Below, piece after piece: positions 6,911-16,241 of a stretch of DNA of 64,000 nt. Within the stretch, counting starts at the first letter, position 1; each line of letters opens with the position of its first letter. The DNA comes from an uncultured Bacteroidales bacterium (lineage in GTDB: Bacteria > Bacteroidota > Bacteroidia > Bacteroidales > P3), in contig ONBB01000012.1 of the NCBI GenBank assembly GCA_900315935.1, forward strand, positions 1-64,000, written 5' to 3'. Position numbers and translations under genes: made by a program. The notes under the pieces are model-generated. The model was not told the origin of the DNA, did no database searches, and saw only the letters and a program-made list of their open reading frames with translations.

Positions 6911-8464
6911 ATGGAACTGACTATACTGCTGTGTTTTGTGGCCTATACGGCATTGCTCTTCGGCGTGATGTGGCTGACGGGGCGGCGCGGGGCGACGGGC
7001 AACGAAGCCTTTTTCCGTGCCGGACGGCGGTCGCCCTGGCCTGTGGTGGCTTACGGCATGGTGGGAGCCTCGCTCTCGGGCGTTACCTTCATGTCGGTCC
7101 CCGGCGGCGTGTATGGCGGAGCCTGGACCTATATGCCGCTGGTGTTCGGCTATGTGCTTGGCTATGCGGTGATTGCGCTGGTATTGCTGCCGCTCTACTA
7201 CCGCCTGAACCTCACCTCCATCTACACCTACCTCGAGCAGCGCTTCGGCGCGGCGAGCGAGAAGACGGGCGCCCTCTTCTTCATTGTCTCGCGCCTGCTG
7301 GGTTCTGCATTGCGCATGTACCTGGTTGTCTTTGTGTTGTATGAGTTTGTCTTCCGCGCCTGGGGTGTGCCCTTCTGGGTGCCGGCGGTGGTCTTCATCG
7401 CCATTATATTAATGTATACCTTCCGCGGCGGCATCAAGACGGTGGTGTGGACCGACATGTTGCAGACCACCTTCCTCCTGGTGGCTGCCCTGGCCACGGT
7501 GGTGGCCATACTCCACCGGCTGGACATGAGCTTCATGGACCTGATGCGCATCTCCCACGAACAGGGCCACACCCGCATGTTCGACACCGACCCCACGGCT
7601 CCCAAATTCTGGCTTAAACAGGTGGTGGCCGGCATGTTTATCACCATCACCATGACCGGCCTCGACCAGGATATGATGCAGAAAAACCTCACCTGCAAGA
7701 CTTTGCGCGATGCGCAAAAGAATGTCATGACCTCCAGCCTGCTTTTCATCGTGGTCAATATCCTTTTCCTCTCGCTCGGCGCTGCCCTGCTGGCCTACGC
7801 CGCGCAGACGGGCTTTGCCCTGCCGGTAGGCGAGGGTGGGGGAGTGGTGGCCGACAAGATTTTCCCCTCCATTGCCTTCAGCCTCAGCGGTTTCACGGCC
7901 GTGTGCTTCGTGCTTGGCATGGTCGCCGCCGGCTATTCCTCTGCCGACGGCACCCTGACGGCCCTGACCACTACCTTCTGCTACGACTTCTTGGGCTTTG
8001 CAAAAAATGAGGAAACTGGAATGAAGAATGAGGAATTGGCTGGCGAGAAAAAGCGCTCCTCACTTCTCACTCCTCATTCCTCACTGAGGATTCGCCGCTT
8101 GGTCCATGTCTCGTTTGCCCTGCTCTACTTACTGGTTATCATTGCGTTCCGTCCGTTCCACACGCAAAGTCTCATCGACACCCTCTTCGATGTGGCCGGC
8201 TTCACCTACGGCCCCCTGCTGGGTCTCTATGCCTTCGGCCTCTTTACGCGGCGCGGCGTGCGCGACCGTGCCGTGCCGTGGATTGCCGTGGCCTCGCCCG
8301 TCATCTGCTATGTACTGAAACTCAATGCCCCGCAGTGGCTCGGCTACCACTTCGGCTTCGAGATACTGCTCCTCAACGGCCTCATCACTTTCCTCCTGCT
8401 CCTCTGCTTTCCCAAAAAGAAACTCGCAACTCATAACTCGCAACTCATAACTCATAACTCATAA
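6911..8464 (+). CDS. Sodium:solute symporter (SSS family)
   Basis: A 517-residue inner-membrane protein with about 13 predicted helices. SSS signatures are seen early (FFRAGRRSPWPVVAYGMVGA, SLSGVTFMSVPGGVYGGAW) and in the middle (MFRGGIKTVVWTDMLQ-like segment YTFRGGIKTVVWTDMLQ; GLDQDMMQKNLTCKTLRDAQ). Likely imports a small organic solute with sodium; the substrate cannot be told. Two oddities: a charged insertion around residues 367-395 encoded by an AT/GA-rich inverted repeat (8010-8092), and a C-terminus (LATHNSQLITHNS) encoded by the start of an ACTCATA tandem array. Ribonuclease Z follows after 33 bases. Confidence 0.88.
   Translation: MELTILLCFVAYTALLFGVMWLTGRRGATGNEAFFRAGRRSPWPVVAYGMVGASLSGVTFMSVPGGVYGGAWTYMPLVFGYVLGYAVIALVLLPLYYRLNLTSIYTYLEQRFGAASEKTGALFFIVSRLLGSALRMYLVVFVLYEFVFRAWGVPFWVPAVVFIAIILMYTFRGGIKTVVWTDMLQTTFLLVAALATVVAILHRLDMSFMDLMRISHEQGHTRMFDTDPTAPKFWLKQVVAGMFITITMTGLDQDMMQKNLTCKTLRDAQKNVMTSSLLFIVVNILFLSLGAALLAYAAQTGFALPVGEGGGVVADKIFPSIAFSLSGFTAVCFVLGMVAAGYSSADGTLTALTTTFCYDFLGFAKNEETGMKNEELAGEKKRSSLLTPHSSLRIRRLVHVSFALLYLLVIIAFRPFHTQSLIDTLFDVAGFTYGPLLGLYAFGLFTRRGVRDRAVPWIAVASPVICYVLKLNAPQWLGYHFGFEILLLNGLITFLLLLCFPKKKLATHNSQLITHNS
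8010..8092. repeat. Repeat inserted in frame within the symporter gene
   Basis: The left part has AATGAGGAA-type units (AATGAGGAAACTGG, AAGAATGAGGAATTGG) and the right part their reverse complement (CTCACTTCTCACTCCTCATTC), so it can form a long hairpin. It is read through as a hydrophilic loop (NEETGMKNEELAG...SLLTPHSSL). Confidence 0.6.
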
Positions 8465-8492
8465 CTCATAACTCATAACTCATAACTCATAA
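8425..8492. repeat. ACTCATA tandem array
   Basis: Seven-base unit ACTCATA repeated about nine times, with two ACTCGCA variants at the left. It covers the last codons of the symporter and reaches to 6 bases before the rnz start codon. Confidence 0.85.
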
Positions 8493-8497
8493 CTGAA

Positions 8498-9310
8498 ATG
8501 ATACTCACCATACTAGGCTCGGGCGCCGCCCTGCCCACCGGACCCCGCCGTTGCAGCGCCCAGGTGCTTAATGTCAACGGCTTCAAGCTGCTGATTGACT
8601 GCGCCGAAGGCACCCAGAACGGCATCCGCCGCCAGCATTTCCGCCTCCAGTCCTTTAGCACCATCCTCATCTCGCACCTCCATGGCGACCACTTCTTCGG
8701 CCTCCCCGGCCTGCTCTCCACCATGCACCTCTGCGGCCGCACCGAGCCCGTCTGCATCGTGGCCCCCAAAGGAGCCAGGGAGGTGATAGAGACCACCTTC
8801 GCATTGACAGGCAACAACATAGGGTTTGAACTGGAGTGGCATGAGATGGATTTTTCTGAAGGCATGCAGCGTATGTTCGAGAACCATAAGTGCACCGTTG
8901 ATGCCTTCCCTCTGGTGCACTCGGTGCCCACCTACGGCTTCCGCATCACCGAGCGCCCGTGGAGCGCGCGCGCCGTGCGCAGCTACTGCTACTGCTGCGA
9001 CACAGCCTACACCGAGGCGATCCTTCCCTATGTGGCCGACGCTGACCTGCTCTGCCTCGAGAGCACCTTCACCGACGAGTACGCCCCGCTGGCCGAGAAG
9101 CGGCTGCACCTCACCGCCGGCCAGGCCGCCCAGCTGGCCGCCAAAGCCAGCGTGCGCCGCCTGCTGCTCACCCATATCAGCGCCCGCTACAAGGAGCCCG
9201 AGGTACTGCTGACGCAGGCCCAGGCCCATTTCCCCAACTCCACCATCGCCGCCGACGGCCAGGTGATAGAGTTCCCCCACCGCCAAAAAGAAACACCGCA
9301 AGTCGGCTGA
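8498..9310 (+). CDS. rnz: Ribonuclease Z
   Basis: Metallo-beta-lactamase-fold endonuclease that trims the 3' end of tRNA precursors; relevant here because the tRNAs in the window do not encode CCA. Motifs: LGSGAALPTGPRRCSA at the N-terminus, SHLHGDHFFGLPGL (zinc ligands), the second-half ligands CCDTAYT and THISARY. At 270 residues it is somewhat shorter than the usual ~300. Start ATG at 8498 directly begins the conserved first strand (MILTILGSGAALP). Its last codons lie inside the terminator hairpin of the convergent tRNA-Ser gene. Confidence 0.92.
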   Translation: MILTILGSGAALPTGPRRCSAQVLNVNGFKLLIDCAEGTQNGIRRQHFRLQSFSTILISHLHGDHFFGLPGLLSTMHLCGRTEPVCIVAPKGAREVIETTFALTGNNIGFELEWHEMDFSEGMQRMFENHKCTVDAFPLVHSVPTYGFRITERPWSARAVRSYCYCCDTAYTEAILPYVADADLLCLESTFTDEYAPLAEKRLHLTAGQAAQLAAKASVRRLLLTHISARYKEPEVLLTQAQAHFPNSTIAADGQVIEFPHRQKETPQVG

Positions 9311-9321
9311 CTTGCGGTGTC
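9283..9321 (-). terminator. Terminator of tRNA-Ser, overlapping the rnz 3' end
   Basis: ACACCGCAAGTC / GACTTGCGGTGT form a perfect 12-bp stem with loop GGCT; on the minus strand it is followed by TTTCTTTTTGG. The left arm is also the coding sequence for the rnz C-terminus. Confidence 0.75.
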
Positions 9322-9329
9322 TTGCTCTG

Positions 9330-9417
9330 CGGAAAGACAGGGATTCGAACCCTGGGACCAGGCAAGCTGGTCAACGGTTTTCGAGACCGCCCCGATCGAC
9401 CACTCCGGCATCTTTCC
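9330..9417 (-). tRNA. tRNA-Ser (CGA)
   Basis: The minus strand gives an 88-base class II tRNA: acceptor GGAAAGA pairs with TCTTTCC, discriminator G, anticodon stem GCGGT/ACCGT with loop CTCGAAA (anticodon CGA), long variable arm, and T arm CAGGG-TTCGAAT-CCCTG. CCA not encoded. Confidence 0.95.
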
Positions 9418-9446
9418 GTGGGCATTCCCTTTGGGGAAATCGGGTG

Positions 9447-9477
9447 CAAAAGTACGAACATTTTCCGACATGGCAAA
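9447..9477 (-). promoter_or_regulatory. Promoter of tRNA-Ser
   Basis: Minus-strand TTTG, 19 bases, TACTTTTG, nearly the same sequence as the tRNA-Leu promoter. Confidence 0.8.
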
Positions 9478-9556
9478 AATGTTTTTTCAACAAATCGTTC
9501 TCACCGCTGTATTTTAGGGCGTTAGGAGGGAAATAAACACCCTTTGTTGACAATTT

Positions 9557-9591
9557 TTTCGCCGTCGGTTGCAAAAAAGTTTGTACATTTG
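9557..9591 (+). promoter_or_regulatory. Promoter of the HhH protein gene
   Basis: A TTTTCG block near 9557 and TACATTTG at 9584-9591; the -7 element is good, the -33 element weak. Leader of about 64 bases. Confidence 0.6.
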
Positions 9592-9661
9592 CACCGTGAA
9601 ATCACAAGGGAGAGTGCCGAAAATCCCCACCAAGAGTAGGCGCACAAACAATCAACACATT

Positions 9662-10069
9662 ATGGCATACAAGCTTGAACAAATCGAAGGCATCGGCGAC
9701 GTGTACGCCGCCAAGTTGAAAACCGCCGGCCTGAAGACCACGGACGACCTGCTGGCCAAGTGCGCCACCAAGAGCGGCCGCAAGAAAGTGGCCGAGGCCA
9801 CCGAAATCAGCGAGAAACTCATCCTGAAGTGGACCAACCATGCCGACCTGTTCCGCATCAAGGGCGTGGCCGGCCAGTTCTCCGAGCTGCTCGAGGCCGC
9901 CGGCGTCGACACCATCAAGGAGTTCCGCCACCGCGTGCCCGCCAACCTCCACGCCAAGATGGAGGCCGTCAACGCCGAGAAGAACCTCACCAACCGCATC
10001 CCCGCCGTCAAGGAAATCGAGAAGATGATTGCCCAGGCCAAGGAGATGGAGCCCATCGTGAAGTACTAA
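9662..10069 (+). CDS. DUF4332-type helix-hairpin-helix protein
   Basis: A 135-residue cytoplasmic protein built of two helix-hairpin-helix-like units: LEQIEGIGDVYAAKLKTAG near the N-terminus and FRIKGVAGQFSELLEAAGV in the middle, each followed by a helical stretch (DDLLAKCATKSGRKKVAEAT; IKEFRHRVPANLHAKMEAVN). This is the layout of DUF4332, which resembles DNA-binding HhH modules and is often near nothing informative. Function unknown; non-specific nucleic-acid binding is a family-level guess. The ATG at 9662 gives the conserved MAYKLEQIEGIG start. Own promoter and terminator, so a single-gene unit. Confidence 0.8.
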   Translation: MAYKLEQIEGIGDVYAAKLKTAGLKTTDDLLAKCATKSGRKKVAEATEISEKLILKWTNHADLFRIKGVAGQFSELLEAAGVDTIKEFRHRVPANLHAKMEAVNAEKNLTNRIPAVKEIEKMIAQAKEMEPIVKY

Positions 10070-10088
10070 GGTTCTGTAAACCAACTTG

Positions 10089-10117
10089 AAACGGAGTCTT
10101 CAGAAGGCTCCGTTTTT
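10089..10117 (+). terminator. Terminator of the HhH protein gene
   Basis: AACGGAGTCTT pairs with AAGGCTCCGTT around CAG, followed by TTTTTG. Confidence 0.8.
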
Positions 10118-10317
10118 GTTTAGTGGATTCATAATTAGATACTTGCAGTGTTTTTTGCATATTTTGGGTTGACACACGGGGTGAAAAATGTATTTTTGGG
10201 TGGTGGAAAAAGTTTTTTTCATCCGATTTTGGGGTTGTTGGCAAAAATATTTTTCTCGTTTATAACGCTGGAATCCACGTTCTTGTATGCGGTTTATGAG
10301 TCTGTTTTGAAATTTTA
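10118..10317. other. AT-rich intergenic stretch, nothing identified
   Basis: Low-GC spacer between a terminator and the promoter of the next operon. One TATTTTTG motif at 10191 lacks a properly spaced -33 element. No gene seen. Confidence 0.5.
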
Positions 10318-10349
10318 TTTGGTTTATACCATAAACTTATTTATCTTTG
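10318..10349 (+). promoter_or_regulatory. Promoter of the membrane protein/regulator pair
   Basis: TTTG (10318-10321), 20 bases, TATCTTTG (10342-10349), 25 bases before the ATG. Confidence 0.75.
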
Positions 10350-10374
10350 CATCAAATTTCAAACACAAACCGAT

Positions 10375-10962
10375 ATGATACAAGAAAAAGAACAAAACAA
10401 GGAAATGACGGCTCAAGAGAGCCTGAACCTGATCGGCGAGATGCTGAACAACAGCCGCCGCAGCATTTTGCGCAACAGCGCCAAGTACTACATCCTGTGG
10501 GGCGCGCTACTGGTGGTTTTCTCGGTAACCATCTGGTGGCTATGGCATTCAACAGGCAATCCGCGCTGGAACTGGCTTTGGTTTGCCATGCCTGCCGTCG
10601 GCTATCCTCTGGCAGCGCTTTTGTCCAAAAGAAATGTCGCTGTGCCCGAGAACACCCTCAGCAAACATCTGAGCTGGATATGGATTGCCTATGGTGTGTT
10701 CGCGGTCTCTATCGCATTGGTGGCCATGTTGTTAGTACCCATGCCGCTTACACTGACCATCGTGGTCGTGCTGGGCTTTGCCGAGTACCTGTGCGGCATC
10801 CTGCTCAGGAACTGGCCCGTCATCGTTGCCGGCTTCCTCTTCGGGGTGGGCGGAGCAGTCGCCGCCATGATGCTGAAGAGCGACGCCCAGTTGCTGCTCT
10901 TCACCCTCGGTGGCCTCATCCTCGTTGTTACCGGCCTGATTGTCAAATATCAATACAAATGA
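10375..10962 (+). CDS. Six-helix membrane protein of unknown function
   Basis: A 195-residue protein with a ~35-residue hydrophilic N-terminus (QESLNLIGEMLNNSRRSIL) and about six hydrophobic segments (YYILWGALLVVFSVTIWWLW, WLWFAMPAVGYPLAALL, WIWIAYGVFAVSIALVAMLL, LTIVVVLGFAEYLCGILL, WPVIVAGFLFGVGGAVAAM, LLLFTLGGLILVVTGLIV). No family identified. A one-base gap separates its stop from the start of a winged-helix regulator, so the two are translationally coupled; membrane protein/regulator pairs of this type are common in Bacteroidales. Confidence 0.75.
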   Translation: MIQEKEQNKEMTAQESLNLIGEMLNNSRRSILRNSAKYYILWGALLVVFSVTIWWLWHSTGNPRWNWLWFAMPAVGYPLAALLSKRNVAVPENTLSKHLSWIWIAYGVFAVSIALVAMLLVPMPLTLTIVVVLGFAEYLCGILLRNWPVIVAGFLFGVGGAVAAMMLKSDAQLLLFTLGGLILVVTGLIVKYQYK

Positions 10963-10963
10963 T

Positions 10964-11248
10964 ATGTTCCCCAAGCTAGACCCACTCCTGCACTCCGAAC
11001 TGCGGCTGGCGGTGATTTCCATCCTGGCCGAGGCCGACCAAGCGGACTTCACCTACCTCAAGAAGCAGACCGGCGCCACCTCGGGCAACCTCAGTGTGCA
11101 GATTGACAAGCTCCACGCGGCGGGCTACATCACCGTCGAGAAGGGCTTCAAAGGCAAGATGCCCTGCACCACCTGCAAGATTACCGCCGCCGGCGCGGAA
11201 GCCTTTGGAAACTACGTGGTTGCGCTCAAGGATTACATCGGGAAATGA
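10964..11248 (+). CDS. Winged-helix transcriptional regulator (HTH_34 type)
   Basis: A 94-residue single-domain DNA-binding protein: LDPLLHSELRLAVISILAEA (helix 1), DFTYLKKQTGATSGNLSVQI (helix-turn-helix), HAAGYITVEKGFKGK (wing), then CKITAAGAEAFGNYVVAL. This matches the MarR-like winged helix annotated PF13601. It probably controls its own operon with the upstream membrane protein gene; the target site and ligand are not evident. ATG 10964 is preferred over the earlier in-frame ATG at 10940, which overlaps the upstream gene by 23 bases. Confidence 0.85.
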   Translation: MFPKLDPLLHSELRLAVISILAEADQADFTYLKKQTGATSGNLSVQIDKLHAAGYITVEKGFKGKMPCTTCKITAAGAEAFGNYVVALKDYIGK

Positions 11249-11278
11249 AAAATAATAATCCACGATTAGCCGCCAATG

Positions 11279-11358
11279 GTTCATAACGGCTCATAGCGGT
11301 TCATTGCCTTTGTATTCCCCTAGAGAACCCCTACAGTTCCCCTACCGCCTCCCTGCCG
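11279..11358 (+). repeat. Bipartite 10/11-base-period element, copy 1
   Basis: Left half: TCATAACGGC, TCATAGCGGT, TCATTGCC (10-base period). Joint GCCTTTGTATTCCCC. Right half: TTCCCCTAGAG, AACCCCTACAG, TTCCCCTACCG, CCTCCCTGCCG (11-base period). Six further copies in the window. Confidence 0.8.
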
Positions 11359-11405
11359 TTTGGCACACTTTTTGCACTCCGATTTCCGTCGGGGTGCAAT
11401 TTTCT

Positions 11406-11437
11406 TTTGCCCGTGTGGCGGAAAAGTTGTATCTTTG
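11406..11437 (+). promoter_or_regulatory. Promoter of secA
   Basis: TTTG (11406-11409), 20 bases, TATCTTTG (11430-11437); leader of about 60 bases. Confidence 0.8.
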
Positions 11438-11442
11438 TACAC

Positions 11443-11463
11443 CCGTTTTCCGTGCGGAAACGG
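11443..11463 (+). promoter_or_regulatory. Hairpin at the 5' end of the secA leader
   Basis: CCGTTTTCCG pairs with CGGAAACGG (one bulged T) right at the predicted transcript start; no T run follows, so it is a leader structure rather than a terminator. Role unknown; could stabilise or regulate the mRNA. Confidence 0.5.
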
Positions 11464-11503
11464 CCTAGTTAATTGAATAATAATATAATAAGAGATACCA
11501 TAC

Positions 11504-14818
<3,315 letters not shown>

Positions 14819-14837
14819 CAAGCATTGCCACCTAAAT

Positions 14838-14876
14838 AAAGACACCGCCCCTGCTGGCGGTGTCTTCCTTTTTTCG
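14838..14876 (+). terminator. Terminator of secA
   Basis: AAGACACCGCC / GGCGGTGTCTT, perfect 11-bp stem with loop CCTGCT, followed by CCTTTTTT. Confidence 0.9.
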
Positions 14877-14895
14877 CTTTCCGCAGAATGTTTTT

Positions 14896-14926
14896 TTTGT
14901 CATATTCAAAAAAGTTCGTATCTTTG
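14896..14926 (+). promoter_or_regulatory. Promoter of the DUF4143 ATPase gene
   Basis: TTTG (14896-14899), 19 bases, TATCTTTG (14919-14926). The transcript should begin at the first of three leader repeats. Confidence 0.75.
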
Positions 14927-14933
14927 CATTTTG

Positions 14934-15024
14934 AAAAATGCTCTGCGTATAAAGCAGATTTGTGCTAAAAATGCTCTGTGTGCATAGCAGAATGTGAAAA
15001 ATAATGCTTTGAATAAATAGCAAA
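14934..15024 (+). repeat. Three tandem hairpin units in a leader
   Basis: Units at 14934-14958, 14967-14991 and 15002-15024 share the form AATGCTCTG...TAGCAGA: each has TGCT and AGCA (and TCTG/CAGA) arms about 10 bases apart. Unit spacing is 33-35 bases. They fill the 5' untranslated leader and the last ends 9 bases before the start codon. Confidence 0.7.
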
Positions 15025-15032
15025 AAGTAGCA

Positions 15033-16232
15033 ATGGAAGAGCTGTTTCGCAAACAAGAGGCCTTGTTAAGGGCAACAAATCTCGAGTTTATTCGTGGCTA
15101 TATGTCTCATGTCAACTGGGAAGCTCCGATGCTGTGCCTTCGTGGCGGACGAGGTGTGGGCAAGTCCACTTTACTTCGGCAATTTGTCAAGCAGAAGTAT
15201 CCTGCAGGCAGTGAGAAGGTCCTCTACTGCACTCTTGACAGCGTATACTTCTCAAGCCACAGCATCATGGAGGTGTCAGAACGGTTTCATCAACACGGAG
15301 GCCAGTTGCTGATATTGGACGAAGTGCATAAATACAGCGGATGGAGCCGGGAGGTGAAGGAGATTGCCGACCTCTACCCAGACATGCAGGTGTATCTTAG
15401 TGGCTCGTCCATGCTCAACCTGTTGGATGGCGATGCCGACCTCTCGCGCCGTTGCGTGGGATACAACATGCCGGGCCTCTCTCTACGCGAATATCTCCAG
15501 TTCTATAAAGGCATTGATCTGCCAGCCTATCCACTCGAGGAAATACTGCGCAGCCCGAAGCCGATTGCCGCCTCTATAAACGAATCTTGCCGCCCACTGC
15601 AGCATTTTCACGACTACCTGCGCCACGGCTACTATCCCTATTACCATCGGAACCCCGTGGACTATTATACCCTGTTGGAGCAAACCCTCAACTATGTGAT
15701 TGAGGCTGAACTGCCCATGCTGCGCGGTGTTGAGATAACCAACACCAGGAAACTGAAAGCCCTGATGTCGGTGCTGTCCCACGTTGTGCCCTTTGAGGTT
15801 GATATTTCCAAGTTGGCCTCGCTTATCGGCGCCGGACGCAACACCGTGATAGAATACTTGCGCAACTTGTCTGATGCCGGCATGTTGAATCTCCTTTACA
15901 GCGACTTGCTCTCCGTCAAAAAGATGCAGAAACCCGACAAGATATATCTCAACAACCCCAATATGCTATACGCGCTTGCCGGAGAAGGGGTAAATATAGG
16001 GACTGTCAGGGAATGCTTTGCTGTCAACCAGCTGACGCAGCGCCACACTGTGGAATATGGGAAGAAAAGAGGGGATTTCAAGGTGGATGGCCGCATCACA
16101 TTTGAGATTGGCGGCGACGGCAAGGGTTTCGCCCAGGTGGCCGACCTTCCCGATGCATACATCCTGGCTGATGATATTGAGATGCCGCGGGGGAACAAGC
16201 TGCCGCTGTGGCTGCTCGGTTTTTTGTACTAG
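15033..16232 (+). CDS. AAA+ ATPase of the DUF4143 (ATP_bind/AAA_14) family
   Basis: A 399-residue protein with Walker A GGRGVGKSTLLRQF (about residue 40), Walker B LLILDEVHKYSGW, and the sensor-like LSGSSMLNLL, then the GYNMPGLSLREYLQFYKGI segment typical of this family, and a C-terminal DUF4143 domain with a restriction-endonuclease-like end (YGKKRGDFKVDGRITFEIGG, then FAQVADLPDAYILADDIEM). Such ATPases are numerous in Bacteroidales, exist in many paralogues per genome and have no established function; links to defence or DNA transactions are proposed only. Somewhat lower GC than its neighbours. Its leader has three tandem hairpins. Confidence 0.85.
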   Translation: MEELFRKQEALLRATNLEFIRGYMSHVNWEAPMLCLRGGRGVGKSTLLRQFVKQKYPAGSEKVLYCTLDSVYFSSHSIMEVSERFHQHGGQLLILDEVHKYSGWSREVKEIADLYPDMQVYLSGSSMLNLLDGDADLSRRCVGYNMPGLSLREYLQFYKGIDLPAYPLEEILRSPKPIAASINESCRPLQHFHDYLRHGYYPYYHRNPVDYYTLLEQTLNYVIEAELPMLRGVEITNTRKLKALMSVLSHVVPFEVDISKLASLIGAGRNTVIEYLRNLSDAGMLNLLYSDLLSVKKMQKPDKIYLNNPNMLYALAGEGVNIGTVRECFAVNQLTQRHTVEYGKKRGDFKVDGRITFEIGGDGKGFAQVADLPDAYILADDIEMPRGNKLPLWLLGFLY

Positions 16233-16241
16233 CGGATATGG

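Noticed and set aside
10167..10198. Additional promoter at TATTTTTG 10191
   Set aside because: The nearest TTTG is 24 bases upstream, beyond the 18-21 seen at other promoters in this window.
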